Counted from the stretch's first letter, positions 7,088 to 14,853 are shown. The stretch is DNA of 31,908 bases from JACTMZ01 sp044359955 (GCA_044359955.1 JBIKLF010000027.1:1-31908); one strand, 5' to 3'. Notes: generated by a model not told the origin, from the letters alone. Numbers and translations are program-made.

Positions 7088-8671
7088 ATGAAGCCCAGCG
7101 CCACAGTCACAGTCTATGACACCACCTTGCGGGATGGCACGCAGGGAACGGGCATTTCTTTCAGCGTGCAGGACAAGCTGCGGGTGGCTGAGCGTCTCGA
7201 TGAATTCGGGGTGGACTACATCGAGGGCGGCTGGCCGGGTTCGAATCCCAAGGACGTCGAATTTTTCGCCGAAGCAGCCAAACGCTCTTGGAAGCATGCC
7301 AAGATCGCGGCCTTCGGCATGACCCGCCGCGGTGGGGTGAAAGTGGAGGATGACGCGCAGGTGCGGCAACTTCTGGAGGCCGGCACGCCGGTCATCACGG
7401 TGGTCGGCAAGACCTGGCCGCTCCACGTCACGGAAGTTTTCGGCGTCACCCTCGAGGAGAATCTGGCCATGATCCGCGACACGGTGGCTTATCTCAAAGC
7501 CCGGGGACGCGAGGTGTTGTACGACGCGGAGCATTTTTTTGACAGTTACCGGGAGGATCCGGAGTATTCGCTGGCCACGCTGAAGGCGGCGGCGGCGGCG
7601 GGTGCGGATCTGCTGGTTCTCTGCGACACGAATGGCGGGAGTCTTCCTGCGTTCGTGGCCGAGGCGACCAAGGCGGCCGCCGCGGCGGTTGGCTGTCCGG
7701 TCGGCGCGCACACGCACAACGATTGCGGGCTTGGGGTGGCCAATGCGCTGGCGGCGGTGGGGGCGGGTGCCGTGCAGGTCCAGGGGACGATGAACGGCTA
7801 TGGTGAGCGGGTCGGCAACTGCAACCTGACCACCCTTGTCCCGCTGCTCCAACTCAAGTGCGGGGAACCGTTGGTCGGGGCCTTGGAGCGGCTGACCGAA
7901 CTGTCACGCTTCATCGATGAAGTGGCCAATGTGCCGCACGACATCCGTGCGCCGTTTGTCGGTGCGGCGGCCTTCACGCACAAGGGAGGCTTGCACGTCC
8001 ACGCGGTGCAGAAGTTGGCGCGCTCTTACGAACATATCGACCCTGCCTTGGTCGGCAACGAGCGGGTGGTGACCATCTCGGATCTTTCCGGCCAGACCAA
8101 TGTCTTGGTCAAAGCCGAATCGATGGGATTTCAGTTCGCCAAAGGTTCACCCGAAGTGGCCAAGGTCCTGCAGGAGGTCAAACGCCTCGAACATGAGGGC
8201 TATGAATTCGAGTCCGCCGAGGCATCCTTCGAACTGCTCATTCGGCGCACCATCGGTCAGCATCGCCCGCTTTTCGAACTCGACGAATACAAGTGCGACT
8301 TTTTGCGCAGCGGCCATCCGTCGGGCGACTGGAACAAATGCACCGCCATGGTGCGGATCCGGGTCCACGGCGAACAAGTCCACAAGCAGGGGCATGGCGA
8401 CGGTCCGGTCAACGCGCTCGATGCCGCCCTGCGTCTCGCTTTGGTTCCGTTCTACCCGGTCATCACGGGCGTGCGTCTCGACGACTACAAAGTGCGCATT
8501 ATCAATGGCCGCCGCGGCACCGCCGCCCGCACCCGGGTTTTTATTTCGTCCACCGACGGCCAGGCAGAGTGGGGAACGGTCGGTGTTTCCGACAACATCA
8601 TCGAGGCGAGTTGGCAGGCGCTGGTCGACAGTTTCGACTACGCGGTTCTGCGGGCGGGGCGCGAGGCTTGA
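7088..8671 (+). CDS. cimA: (R)-citramalate synthase
   Basis: 527 residues. It condenses pyruvate and acetyl-CoA to citramalate for threonine-independent isoleucine synthesis. The HMGL-like barrel starts with VYDTTLRDGTQGTG (residues 9-22; Asp11/Arg15 region of the active site) and has the metal-binding AHTHNDCGLG around 207-216 (His208, His210), then NGYGERVGNCNL. The C-terminal third (about 390-527) is the LeuA-type dimerisation/allosteric domain (DGPVNALDAALR...YKVRI). Length and FSVQDKLRVAERLDEFGVDYIEGG fit the CimA branch rather than 2-isopropylmalate synthase (LeuA). It lies 18 bases downstream of the LOG gene and converges on the M23 peptidase gene. Confidence 0.93.
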   Translation: MKPSATVTVYDTTLRDGTQGTGISFSVQDKLRVAERLDEFGVDYIEGGWPGSNPKDVEFFAEAAKRSWKHAKIAAFGMTRRGGVKVEDDAQVRQLLEAGTPVITVVGKTWPLHVTEVFGVTLEENLAMIRDTVAYLKARGREVLYDAEHFFDSYREDPEYSLATLKAAAAAGADLLVLCDTNGGSLPAFVAEATKAAAAAVGCPVGAHTHNDCGLGVANALAAVGAGAVQVQGTMNGYGERVGNCNLTTLVPLLQLKCGEPLVGALERLTELSRFIDEVANVPHDIRAPFVGAAAFTHKGGLHVHAVQKLARSYEHIDPALVGNERVVTISDLSGQTNVLVKAESMGFQFAKGSPEVAKVLQEVKRLEHEGYEFESAEASFELLIRRTIGQHRPLFELDEYKCDFLRSGHPSGDWNKCTAMVRIRVHGEQVHKQGHGDGPVNALDAALRLALVPFYPVITGVRLDDYKVRIINGRRGTAARTRVFISSTDGQAEWGTVGVSDNIIEASWQALVDSFDYAVLRAGREA

Positions 8672-8680
8672 GGCTGCGGG

Positions 8681-9430
8681 TTAACGCAGCGGATCCGAGT
8701 AACGGTTGACGCGGAAGTCGCTGCTGCGTTGCTGGCTCGACGGGCGTTCGGGGCGGGTCGGGGAACCCCCGCCGATGGTGTCGACGACCCGGGCCTGCAG
8801 ACGGAAGGTGTCGACCGGCACGCGCACGCGGCGGTTGCCGCCTGACAGATTACGGCGGCCGAGAATGAAATCGTAAGGCTTGTAGTAGTTGCTCAGGTCG
8901 CGGCGGTAGGAGCCTTGGTTGATACCGATCCGGAGGTTTTTGCGGATCTCGAAATGAAGGTGTGCGACATACATGCCGCGGTTGGTCCCGATGCTGCCGA
9001 CCAACTGTCCGCGCCGCGCCTGCTGACCCTCGCGCACGAAGATCTGGTGCAAGTGGGTGTAAAACGAGTCGACGTAATCCCAGCGCCGGTTGTCCCAGTA
9101 AGCGTGCCGGATGATGACCGTCTTGCCCCATCCCATGCGGGCGTCGCGGGCGTAGACAACCAGGCCGTGGGCCGTGGAATAAACGGGAGCGCCGAGATCG
9201 GTATTGCCTCCGCCATTGCCATTCCAGTCATCGCCCATATGGCGACCGACAATGAGGCCGCGGGAACGGTAGTAACCGACGGCGTCCGGCTTCCCGACGG
9301 GCATATCGAACCCGTCGGCGCTGCGGGTCGGGGAGTATTTGACGCCGGCCGGGACGCCCTCCCCATCTTGGGCCGCGGCCCACGGGGTGAGAAGCAGGAG
9401 CGCGAGGAGGCTGCAAAGGGCGCGGCGCAT
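8681..9430 (-). CDS. Secreted M23-family (LytM-type) metallopeptidase
   Basis: 249 residues with an N-terminal signal peptide (MRRALCSLLALLLLTPWAAA, cut near residue 20-21). The Zn-peptidase motifs are present: HMGDDWN (His64, Asp67 or Asp68), THLHQ (His126/His128) and AHLHFE at 156-161. M23 enzymes cut peptide cross-links in peptidoglycan; with both HxxxD-type and HxH ligands visible, this one is probably active rather than a degenerate LytM activator. Residues 200-249 are Arg/Pro/Ser-rich and look disordered. It converges on cimA (9-base gap). Confidence 0.9.
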   Translation of the reverse strand: MRRALCSLLALLLLTPWAAAQDGEGVPAGVKYSPTRSADGFDMPVGKPDAVGYYRSRGLIVGRHMGDDWNGNGGGNTDLGAPVYSTAHGLVVYARDARMGWGKTVIIRHAYWDNRRWDYVDSFYTHLHQIFVREGQQARRGQLVGSIGTNRGMYVAHLHFEIRKNLRIGINQGSYRRDLSNYYKPYDFILGRRNLSGGNRRVRVPVDTFRLQARVVDTIGGGSPTRPERPSSQQRSSDFRVNRYSDPLR

Positions 9431-9617
9431 GACCCATCAGATTAAGGATCCGGCGGGTGTCGGGCAAGCGCGCTCGGCTGGTGGCCTCCGGGCCGAAGTG
9501 GCAGTCTCGGTGGCGCACGAGCGGTCGTTGCCGATCCACTGGCGTGGCGCGCGGGAGGCTTGGCCGCAGACCGGCGAGATCACCGCCGTGCGTGACGGCG
9601 AGCGGATCCGGTTTTGA
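9429..9617 (+). CDS. Possible small ORF, unknown
   Basis: An ATG at 9429 (overlapping the M23 start codon on the other strand) opens 62 codons to TGA at 9615-9617. The frame shows strong G/C preference at third positions, like genuine genes here, and the C-terminal half (SLPIHWRGAREAWP...ITAVRDGERIRF) looks protein-like. I recognise no family. Against it, it would occupy the whole region where the M23 promoter should be, and GC-rich DNA often gives such frames by chance. If it is not a gene, this 188-base gap holds only the M23 promoter, of which I see no clear -35/-10. Confidence 0.25.
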   Translation: MTHQIKDPAGVGQARSAGGLRAEVAVSVAHERSLPIHWRGAREAWPQTGEITAVRDGERIRF

Positions 9618-9618
9618 G

Positions 9619-10056
9619 TCAGGCCGCGGCGGGCGATGTGAAGGGCGGAGGTGGAGAACCGGGCGGCGGCTGGTTGACGCGCACCACGGGAACCGGGAAA
9701 CGCATGCGCATGTCGCTGTCGAGGCGGATCTCCACATGGTGGACCCCGAATGTTTTGACCTGCACGCCGCCGAAGAAGTGGACGTTGGTCGCGCTGCCTT
9801 CGATTTCGCGGAGTTCGAAGTCGATGCCTGCCTCGGCCACGACTTCGTCGTCGGGATCGAGAAAGCGGGAGTCTTGGTGGAAGCGTCCGATGCCGCCGCA
9901 CCACCGCGTCCAGAGGCAGAGTTTGAAGAATCCGATGGGAACCTGCGGGGCGGGGATGGCTCCGATGACGCCGACGAGGGTTTGCGCCCCGCTCACTTCG
10001 GTGCGCACGTCCTCGCAGAGGATGACGGACTGAAGATCGGGTGTGATGGGGTCCAT
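9619..10056 (-). CDS. Conserved hypothetical protein, DUF6941-like
   Basis: 145 residues, beginning MDPITPDLQSVILCEDVR at the ATG at 10056, 2 bases after the uppP stop, so very likely translated with it. No signal peptide or membrane helix. The opening pattern (a beta strand, then 'CEDVRTE...QTLVGVIGAIPAP') and alternating strands resemble the DUF6941 family, a small beta-rich domain of unknown function; this is recognition by eye only. The C-terminus is Pro-rich (about residues 128-145). The longer same-strand reading frame upstream is a shadow of uppP. No function is assigned. Confidence 0.65.
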   Translation of the reverse strand: MDPITPDLQSVILCEDVRTEVSGAQTLVGVIGAIPAPQVPIGFFKLCLWTRWCGGIGRFHQDSRFLDPDDEVVAEAGIDFELREIEGSATNVHFFGGVQVKTFGVHHVEIRLDSDMRMRFPVPVVRVNQPPPGSPPPPFTSPAAA

Positions 10057-10058
10057 GG

Positions 10059-10898
10059 TCAGGTCGAGGGCCAGAGAAGCCACGCGGCGACGGCAAAGGC
10101 AAGGGCAACCCGATACCAACCGAAAATTTCCATGCCGTGCGACTTGAGGTAGCCGACCATCCATTTGACAGCGAGGACAGCGGAGAGCCAGGCCGCGCCG
10201 AAGCCGATGAGCAGCGGGGTGGCGCCATAGGTGGCGAGCATTTCCGGGCCGTGCTTCAAAGCGTCGTAGGCCGTGGCCGCACTGAGGGTGATGACGCCGA
10301 GGAGAAAACTCAGTTCCACCGCCGCGGGGAGGGAAAGTCCGACCAGCACTCCACCCACGATGGTGATCAGACTGCGGCTTACTCCGGGCCACATGGCAAG
10401 GCACTGGGCGAAGCCGACGATGAGGGCCATGCGGATGGTCAACTGCTCGAGATCGAGACCGGTGGTCGGGGAGGAGCCGCGGCGGCGGCGCGCGAAGGAG
10501 ACCGCAAGAATGGCGATTCCCCCGACAAGCCATGCGGCGACGACCGGCCAGAGGCCCCATGCGTCACCGCCGAAAAGGTATTTCTTGATCGGTTTTTCGA
10601 GCAGAAGGCCGAGAACGGCGGCCGGCACAAAAGCGGAAACAAGATTGATGAGCAGGCGTTGACCGGTTTCGTTGCGGCCAATGGCACCCAGCATCATCTG
10701 GCCCACGCGCTGGCGATAAATTCCCAAGACCGCAAGGATGGCTCCGGCTTGGATGCAAATGGCAAAGGCATCCGACGCCGTGCTCGATTCAATGCCCATC
10801 AAGCGCTGGGCGAGCAGCAGGTGACCGGTGGAACTGACCGGCAAATATTCGGTGAGCCCCTCGACGAGACCGAGAATGAAAGCTTGGAAGTTATCCAC
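10059..10898 (-). CDS. uppP: Undecaprenyl-diphosphatase
   Basis: 279-residue polytopic membrane enzyme (BacA/UppP) that converts undecaprenyl diphosphate to the monophosphate, recycling the lipid carrier for peptidoglycan and O-antigen. The N-terminal motif LVEGLTEYLPVSSTGHLL (residues 11-28) contains the catalytic Glu pair and the SSTGH signature; the second motif PGVSRS is at 171-176. About eight hydrophobic segments run the length of the protein. It lies between glnB (36 bases upstream) and the DUF6941-like gene (2 bases downstream) on the same strand. The product would also serve the polysaccharide locus further right. Confidence 0.95.
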   Translation of the reverse strand: MDNFQAFILGLVEGLTEYLPVSSTGHLLLAQRLMGIESSTASDAFAICIQAGAILAVLGIYRQRVGQMMLGAIGRNETGQRLLINLVSAFVPAAVLGLLLEKPIKKYLFGGDAWGLWPVVAAWLVGGIAILAVSFARRRRGSSPTTGLDLEQLTIRMALIVGFAQCLAMWPGVSRSLITIVGGVLVGLSLPAAVELSFLLGVITLSAATAYDALKHGPEMLATYGATPLLIGFGAAWLSAVLAVKWMVGYLKSHGMEIFGWYRVALAFAVAAWLLWPST

Positions 10899-10934
10899 GA
10901 CGGCAGGCCCCTCCGCAAAGCGGGCGGTGCAGGA

Positions 10935-11273
10935 TCAAACGGCGGCGTCGCCGGTTTCGTCCGTGCGGATCCGGATGGCTTCGTCGATCGGGAGAACGAA
11001 AACTTTGCCGTCGCCGATTTTGCCGGTCTTGGCGGACTTGACGATGGCCTCCGTGGCCTTGGCCACATTTTCGTCGGAGACGACGATTTCAACTTTCACT
11101 TTGGGCAGGAAATCCACGGTGTATTCGCTGCCGCGGTAGATTTCGGTGTGGCCTTTCTGACGTCCGAAGCCTTTGACCTCCGTGACGGTCATGCCTTCGA
11201 TGCCGATTTCGGCCAGCGCTTCTTTGACATGTTCCATCTTGAAGGGTTTAATGATGGCTTCGATTTTTTTCAT
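10935..11273 (-). CDS. glnB: Nitrogen regulatory protein P-II
   Basis: 112 residues, the exact P-II length, starting MKKIEAIIKPFK. The T-loop YRGSEYTVDFLPK carries Tyr51, the residue uridylylated by GlnD in proteobacteria. The C-terminal B-loop/signature TGKIGDGKVFVLPI is intact. P-II proteins bind ATP/ADP and 2-oxoglutarate and control glutamine synthetase, NtrB or AmtB. No amtB or glnA is adjacent; instead uppP follows after 36 bases on the same strand, an unusual partner. The gene is divergent from the DUF2062 gene. Confidence 0.96.
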   Translation of the reverse strand: MKKIEAIIKPFKMEHVKEALAEIGIEGMTVTEVKGFGRQKGHTEIYRGSEYTVDFLPKVKVEIVVSDENVAKATEAIVKSAKTGKIGDGKVFVLPIDEAIRIRTDETGDAAV

Positions 11274-11344
11274 GACATGCGCGTTGTAGTCTACCCCCCC
11301 GGTATTGCAAGCCCGGAAAAAACGCGCGGATCGGACCTTCGGCC

Positions 11345-11893
11345 GTGAGCATGATGCGCCTGCGCCGGTCGCGGATCCGTCCGTGGCTGAAAAAAGTCCC
11401 CCGGCAGCGGCATGTGCGGGGCACCTGGCTGCACCGTCTGCTCGGCGACCGCCTCTTTTCCCCGGAATTGTGGCGTCCGACCCGTGAGGGCGTGGCGCGC
11501 GGGGCGGCGACGGGTTTGTTCTGGGCGATGATGCCGATCCCATTCCAGATGTTGCCTTCCGGCATCACGGCTTATCTTTTCCGGTTCAATGTCCCGGCCG
11601 CGATATCCGTGGTCTGGGTGACCAATCCTGTGACGTGGCCGCTGATCCTTTACTGGCAATATCGTTTGGGTGCGTGGTTGCTGCGGGAGGATCAACCTGC
11701 GGAGGTGACGGCTGATTCCCTGCTGGATATGGCAGCCGGGGTGCCGGGGCCGCTTTTGCTCGGTTGCGCCGTCACCGGTTTGATCGTTGGGGCGCTGGCT
11801 TATGGTCTGATCAATGCGCTGTGGGGTGCGGTGGCTCAACGCTGGTGGCGCAGTCACGAGCGGCCGCGGAAGGGGGCGGGGGAGGGCGCGTGA
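11345..11893 (+). CDS. DUF2062 domain membrane protein
   Basis: Up to 182 residues from a GTG at 11345; ATGs at 11351 and 11354 would shorten it by 2-3 residues and cannot be ruled out. The basic N-terminus is followed by GVARGAATGLFWAMMPIPFQM, ITAYLFRFNVPAAISVVWVTNPVTWPL and a second hydrophobic hairpin (LLLGCAVTGLIVGALAYGLI), the DUF2062 pattern with its conserved NP-T turn. Function is unknown; DUF2062 proteins are small inner-membrane proteins sometimes linked to envelope glycan genes. Its stop TGA overlaps the GTG start of hslO, implying translational coupling. Confidence 0.8.
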   Translation: MSMMRLRRSRIRPWLKKVPRQRHVRGTWLHRLLGDRLFSPELWRPTREGVARGAATGLFWAMMPIPFQMLPSGITAYLFRFNVPAAISVVWVTNPVTWPLILYWQYRLGAWLLREDQPAEVTADSLLDMAAGVPGPLLLGCAVTGLIVGALAYGLINALWGAVAQRWWRSHERPRKGAGEGA

Positions 11894-12672
11894 GCAAGGT
11901 GGCTGAAGAAGGCGTCTCGTTGGTGGACTGCCGGTTTGTGCGCGAGCGCAATGCGTTGCTCTGCTCGGCGGACTTCGGGCCGTTGTTCATGGATATGTAT
12001 CTTCATCTCGGGCAGAACGGCGTGGTTTTGGATGGCGGGGTCGACGAGAAATTGAAGCTTCTGCTCGTGGCCTTGGTGCTGCATGCCGCCGCGCGTCCGC
12101 AGGCCGACACATGCGCGTGGACGCTGCATCTCGAATCCGCGGGAATGAATCTTTTCGGCGTGGTGGAGAATCCGACCGGGCATGTCACCGGCCAGGTATT
12201 CACCGAAAATATCCGGCCGGTGGGCGGCAACGTCCTCCATGCCGAGCTGGCGGGGCCCGGCGGGCTGCGGCGGCGCAGTTCGGTTGATTTCAAGGGCGAC
12301 GACATTCTTGTCGCTGCCGCGGATTACTATGTGCGCAGTGAGCAAAGGCCGGCCCGCTATTTCGGACTCGGGGGCGACCAGTTCGCCCTCCTTGCCGCGC
12401 AACCCGACTGCGACACGGAGTGGTTGTGGTCGGTGGACGCCGGCGAAGTGGCACTGCTGGTCTCCGACCCATCGCGCGCCCCGCTGGAGGTGCGTCATTA
12501 CCGATTTTGCTGCGGATGTTCGCCCGCGCGGGTGGCCAACGTGCTTGCGCCGACCTTGCGGGACGACCTCGATGGCATCTTCGGTGGTGACGAACACATT
12601 ACGGTGACCTGTCCTCGCTGCGGCACGCGCCACGAATTGGCCCGCGGGCTGTTTGACGGACCACCCGTGTAG
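11890..12672 (+). CDS. hslO: Hsp33-family redox-regulated chaperone
   Basis: 260 residues from a GTG that overlaps the previous stop (GTGA at 11890-11893). The C-terminal zinc redox switch is plain: Cys208-x-Cys210, then 30 residues, then Cys241-x-x-Cys244, within the CxC-X27-32-CxxC pattern of Hsp33, which unfolds and activates on oxidation. The core has the Hsp33 hallmark DYYVRSEQRPARYFGLG (about residues 145-161) and RPVGGNVL (109-116). The N-terminal 60 residues are more divergent than in E. coli HslO. Cytoplasmic. The rightward pair DUF2062-hslO probably shares one promoter in the 71-base gap with glnB. Confidence 0.85.
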   Translation: MSKVAEEGVSLVDCRFVRERNALLCSADFGPLFMDMYLHLGQNGVVLDGGVDEKLKLLLVALVLHAAARPQADTCAWTLHLESAGMNLFGVVENPTGHVTGQVFTENIRPVGGNVLHAELAGPGGLRRRSSVDFKGDDILVAAADYYVRSEQRPARYFGLGGDQFALLAAQPDCDTEWLWSVDAGEVALLVSDPSRAPLEVRHYRFCCGCSPARVANVLAPTLRDDLDGIFGGDEHITVTCPRCGTRHELARGLFDGPPV

Positions 12673-12825
12673 AACGCCTTCGCGTCACTGGTCGCCGCCG
12701 CCAGCACGGCCCGATGGAGCAAAAGACCCTCGCGATTTTGCCATGCCGGCATTTACGGAGCCACCGAAAGATTACAGCATCGGCTCCGTCCTTGCGCTGC
12801 AATCCGAAGGCGATTGTTCATTGTG

Positions 12826-12841
12826 TTCAATTTCGCTTGAA
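12826..12841. promoter_or_regulatory. Short inverted repeat, possible operator of the GbsR-type gene
   Basis: TTCAA (12826-12830), 6 bases, TTGAA (12837-12841) lies 31 bases before the ATG of the regulator gene, in the only AT-rich patch of the 200-base gap 12673-12872. MarR/GbsR-type proteins often bind such dyads in their own promoters. The arms are short and no clear -35/-10 pair is visible, so this is a weak call. Nothing else is seen in the gap. Confidence 0.25.
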
Positions 12842-12872
12842 TTCTGTCGGCGATCATCTTCCTTTGATCTCC

Positions 12873-13385
12873 ATGCCCCGCCTCCCCACCGCGAAACGAT
12901 CCAGCGCGCCAGCGGACCTCGCTCCGGCCGAGCGCGAAGTGCTCGAGTTTTTTGTCAACTTGGGCCGGTATCTGTCCTTGCCGCGTTCGGTCGGCGAGAT
13001 TTACGGGCTCCTCTTTGCCCGGGCTGAGAAGCTCACCCTCGATGATCTCGTGTCCCGGTTGGGCATGAGCAAGGGGTCCGCCAGTCAGGGGCTGCGCATG
13101 CTGCGCGGGGTCGGAGCCGTGCGGATCAGTCACCTGCCGGGCGATCGCAAAGACTATTACGAGGCTGAGGCAGAACTGCCCGAACTCCTGCGCGGTTTCC
13201 TCCGCGACCAACTGGCCATCAAGCTGGAACATGCCGACAGACGGCTCGACCGCCTGCGTTCGGTCATCGATGATCCCCGCAATGGCGCACCGAGGGGGCT
13301 TTCGGTGCGTGTCGAACGCCTCCAATCGTGGCACAACAAAGCCCGCCGCATCGTGCCCCTCCTTTCCACCTTTCTCAAAATCTGA
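12873..13385 (+). CDS. GbsR/MarR-type winged-helix transcriptional regulator
   Basis: 170 residues from the ATG at 12873 (MPRLPTAKRS); the longer frame from 12714 has no family support. Residues 20-100 form a winged helix: FFVNLGRYLSLPRSVGEIYGLLF, then LTLDDLVSRLGMSKGSASQGLRMLRGVGAV, with SKGSASQGLRML as recognition helix, and HLPGDRKDYYEAE as wing. This matches the GbsR subgroup (regulator of choline/glycine betaine genes in Bacillus), which shares the LPRSVGEIYGLL segment. The C-terminus (about 105-170) is helical and basic. It sits 9 bases upstream of the NusG-like gene and heads the polysaccharide locus, which suggests a pathway-specific regulator; the effector is unknown. Confidence 0.82.
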   Translation: MPRLPTAKRSSAPADLAPAEREVLEFFVNLGRYLSLPRSVGEIYGLLFARAEKLTLDDLVSRLGMSKGSASQGLRMLRGVGAVRISHLPGDRKDYYEAEAELPELLRGFLRDQLAIKLEHADRRLDRLRSVIDDPRNGAPRGLSVRVERLQSWHNKARRIVPLLSTFLKI

Positions 13386-13394
13386 CCCGTTTCC

Positions 13395-13961
13395 ATGGAC
13401 CACTCCTCTGTCATCGAGTCCACCGAGCTTCTTTGGTTCTGCCTCAAGACGCAGCCGAAGCACGAGAAGCTGGCCGCGCAATTCCTCCGCACCCAGGCCG
13501 ACCTCGAGGTGTTCTGTCCTTTGCTCCGCTTCCAGAGGGTCACCATCAGCGGGAAAAAGTGGTTTGAGGAAGCGCTTTTCCCCGGCTACATGTTCGCCCG
13601 TTTTCCCTACTGCACGCACTTCCGCCTCGTCGCCTCCTCCATGGGGGTCACCAAGGTGGTGGGCTTCGGCGGCCTGCCCTCGGTGGTTGCGGACAGCATC
13701 ATCGCTGAGTTGCGTCAATTCGCGCGCGACAACGAGGTGGTCGAAATTTCTCCCGAAGTCGTGCCCGGCGACGAAGTGACGGTGCTCGACGGGCCTTTCA
13801 AGGGCCTGCGGGCCGTGGTCACACGCGTCATGCCCGCCAAGGAGCGCGTCGCCGTGCTGCTCGATTTGCTCGGGACGCAACGCGAAGTTGAAGTTACGAT
13901 CGGGCGTATTGTGCCTGGCAAGGTGCATCCGTTGTCCGGACGCGCGGTCGGGAGTTCGTAG
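13395..13961 (+). CDS. NusG/RfaH-like specialised transcription antitermination factor
   Basis: 188 residues. An N-terminal NGN domain (LLWFCLKTQPKHEKLAAQFLR at about 12-32, then ALFPGYMFARF) is followed by a linker and a KOW domain (VVPGDEVTVLDGPFKGLRAVV, about 121-142). General NusG genes sit beside secE and ribosomal protein genes; this paralogue instead opens a polysaccharide cluster, as RfaH, UpxY and LoaP do. Those proteins let RNA polymerase read through long, poorly expressed operons. It is 9 bases behind the GbsR-type gene, and a GC-rich hairpin follows in the leader of the next gene, a plausible target. No ops-like sequence (GGCGGTAG) is present in this leader. Confidence 0.85.
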   Translation: MDHSSVIESTELLWFCLKTQPKHEKLAAQFLRTQADLEVFCPLLRFQRVTISGKKWFEEALFPGYMFARFPYCTHFRLVASSMGVTKVVGFGGLPSVVADSIIAELRQFARDNEVVEISPEVVPGDEVTVLDGPFKGLRAVVTRVMPAKERVAVLLDLLGTQREVEVTIGRIVPGKVHPLSGRAVGSS

Positions 13962-13990
13962 AAAAATTTATCGCGGGATACAGACAGCTC

Positions 13991-14036
13991 GCTGCGGCCG
14001 GGTCGGGGGATCGCCCCCTCGACCAAGGGCGGCAGC
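13991..14036 (+). promoter_or_regulatory. GC-rich RNA hairpin in the leader of the polysaccharide operon
   Basis: Between the NusG-like stop and the next ATG, GGTCGGGGG (14001-14009) pairs with CCCCCTCGACC (14014-14024) leaving one bulged T and a loop of about 4-5 bases. An outer pair GCTGC (13991-13995) with GCAGC (14032-14036) can extend the stem. There is no T-run after it, so it is not a standard intrinsic terminator. It could be a recognition or pausing hairpin for the NusG-like factor, as LoaP-type antiterminators use RNA hairpins. Function is inferred from position. Confidence 0.45.
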
Positions 14037-14052
14037 ATGTCCGGATGCAGCC

Positions 14053-14853
14053 ATGATCTTCGACGAAAGCGACCAACCGCCGGATCCGCCCGCTTCCGCC
14101 GAACCGTCCCGCCGTCGGCGTCGACGTTCCTCCTCCGGTTCCGAATCCTCGGGCCGCCGCCGCCGCGGCAAGGGCCGTTCGTCTTTCAGCGGGGCCGTGC
14201 GTTTCGACGAAGCCCCGGCGTCCCGCTCCGATCAAAATGCCAAGGCTTGGCTGTGGGTCTTGGCCCTGCTCGTTCTCGGCGCGCTTGGCTTTGCCTGGTT
14301 TCTCCAGCAGGAGCGCAGCAGGGCCCGGCCGTTGTCGGGGGAGGCTCCCAGCACAAACCTTCTGCCCTTGATCGACCCGATCCTTGCCCCGCTCGAAACC
14401 GGCCTTAACGGATACAGCACCGAAAGCCTCGCCGAACTTCAGTCCTCATTCCGCACCAGTCGGGAAAAGACCAACCTCGATGATGGCGAAGTCTACGGCA
14501 CCGCCGCCACCATCGCGCAGATTTTGCAGGAGGCGCTCGAAGACCGTGCGCGCCACATCGAACGTTTGGTCAAGCTCGGCTCCCCGGTTGAAGGCGTCGC
14601 CGCCGGCCAGGTGGCCCGCCCCGATCTCCCCGAAACCGAACGCCGCCACCTCGAATTGGCCGTCGGCATCAGCTGGCAACGCAACTCCGTCACTTACCGC
14701 AACCGTGTCGAGGAACTCTGGTATCGTCTCCTCCGCTTGGAGCAAGGCCGCTTCCGCCTCGACTCCGCCCCGCCATCCATGATGCCGGAAATTTCATCTT
14801 CGCTTGAGGGTGGTGTTTCGCCTCCTGCCCCCGTAGAAACGGAAAAACCATGA
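14053..14853 (+). CDS. Hypothetical single-pass membrane protein, locus-linked
   Basis: 266 residues, no recognised family. Residues 1-70 are highly charged and low-complexity (Arg/Ser/Gly runs) and probably cytoplasmic and disordered. One clear membrane helix lies at about residues 72-92 (WLWVLALLVLGALGFAWFL). The rest (about 95-266) is hydrophilic and mostly helical, with coiled-coil-like heptads around 160-230, and ends in a Pro-rich tail; it would be periplasmic. Its TGA overlaps the ATG of rfbF (ATGA at 14850-14853), so the two are translationally coupled and it belongs to the polysaccharide operon. A scaffold or chain-length-type role is possible, but no Wzz motif is visible. Confidence 0.75.
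   Translation: MIFDESDQPPDPPASAEPSRRRRRRSSSGSESSGRRRRGKGRSSFSGAVRFDEAPASRSDQNAKAWLWVLALLVLGALGFAWFLQQERSRARPLSGEAPSTNLLPLIDPILAPLETGLNGYSTESLAELQSSFRTSREKTNLDDGEVYGTAATIAQILQEALEDRARHIERLVKLGSPVEGVAAGQVARPDLPETERRHLELAVGISWQRNSVTYRNRVEELWYRLLRLEQGRFRLDSAPPSMMPEISSSLEGGVSPPAPVETEKP

Noticed and set aside
7237..7250. GGGTTCGAATCCCA resembling a tRNA T-arm
   Set aside because: It encodes the conserved GSNPK segment of CimA in frame, and no acceptor or anticodon stem can be built around it.
6005..7852. 615-codon - strand open frame opposite the LOG and cimA genes
   Set aside because: It spans two clearly recognised genes on the other strand and reads as Arg/His-rich filler typical of antisense frames in GC-rich DNA.
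13962..14052. Search for an ops/JUMPstart element behind the NusG-like gene
   Set aside because: No GGCGGTAG-like sequence is present in the leader. The only copy of a similar string (near 8901) lies inside the M23 gene on the opposite strand.
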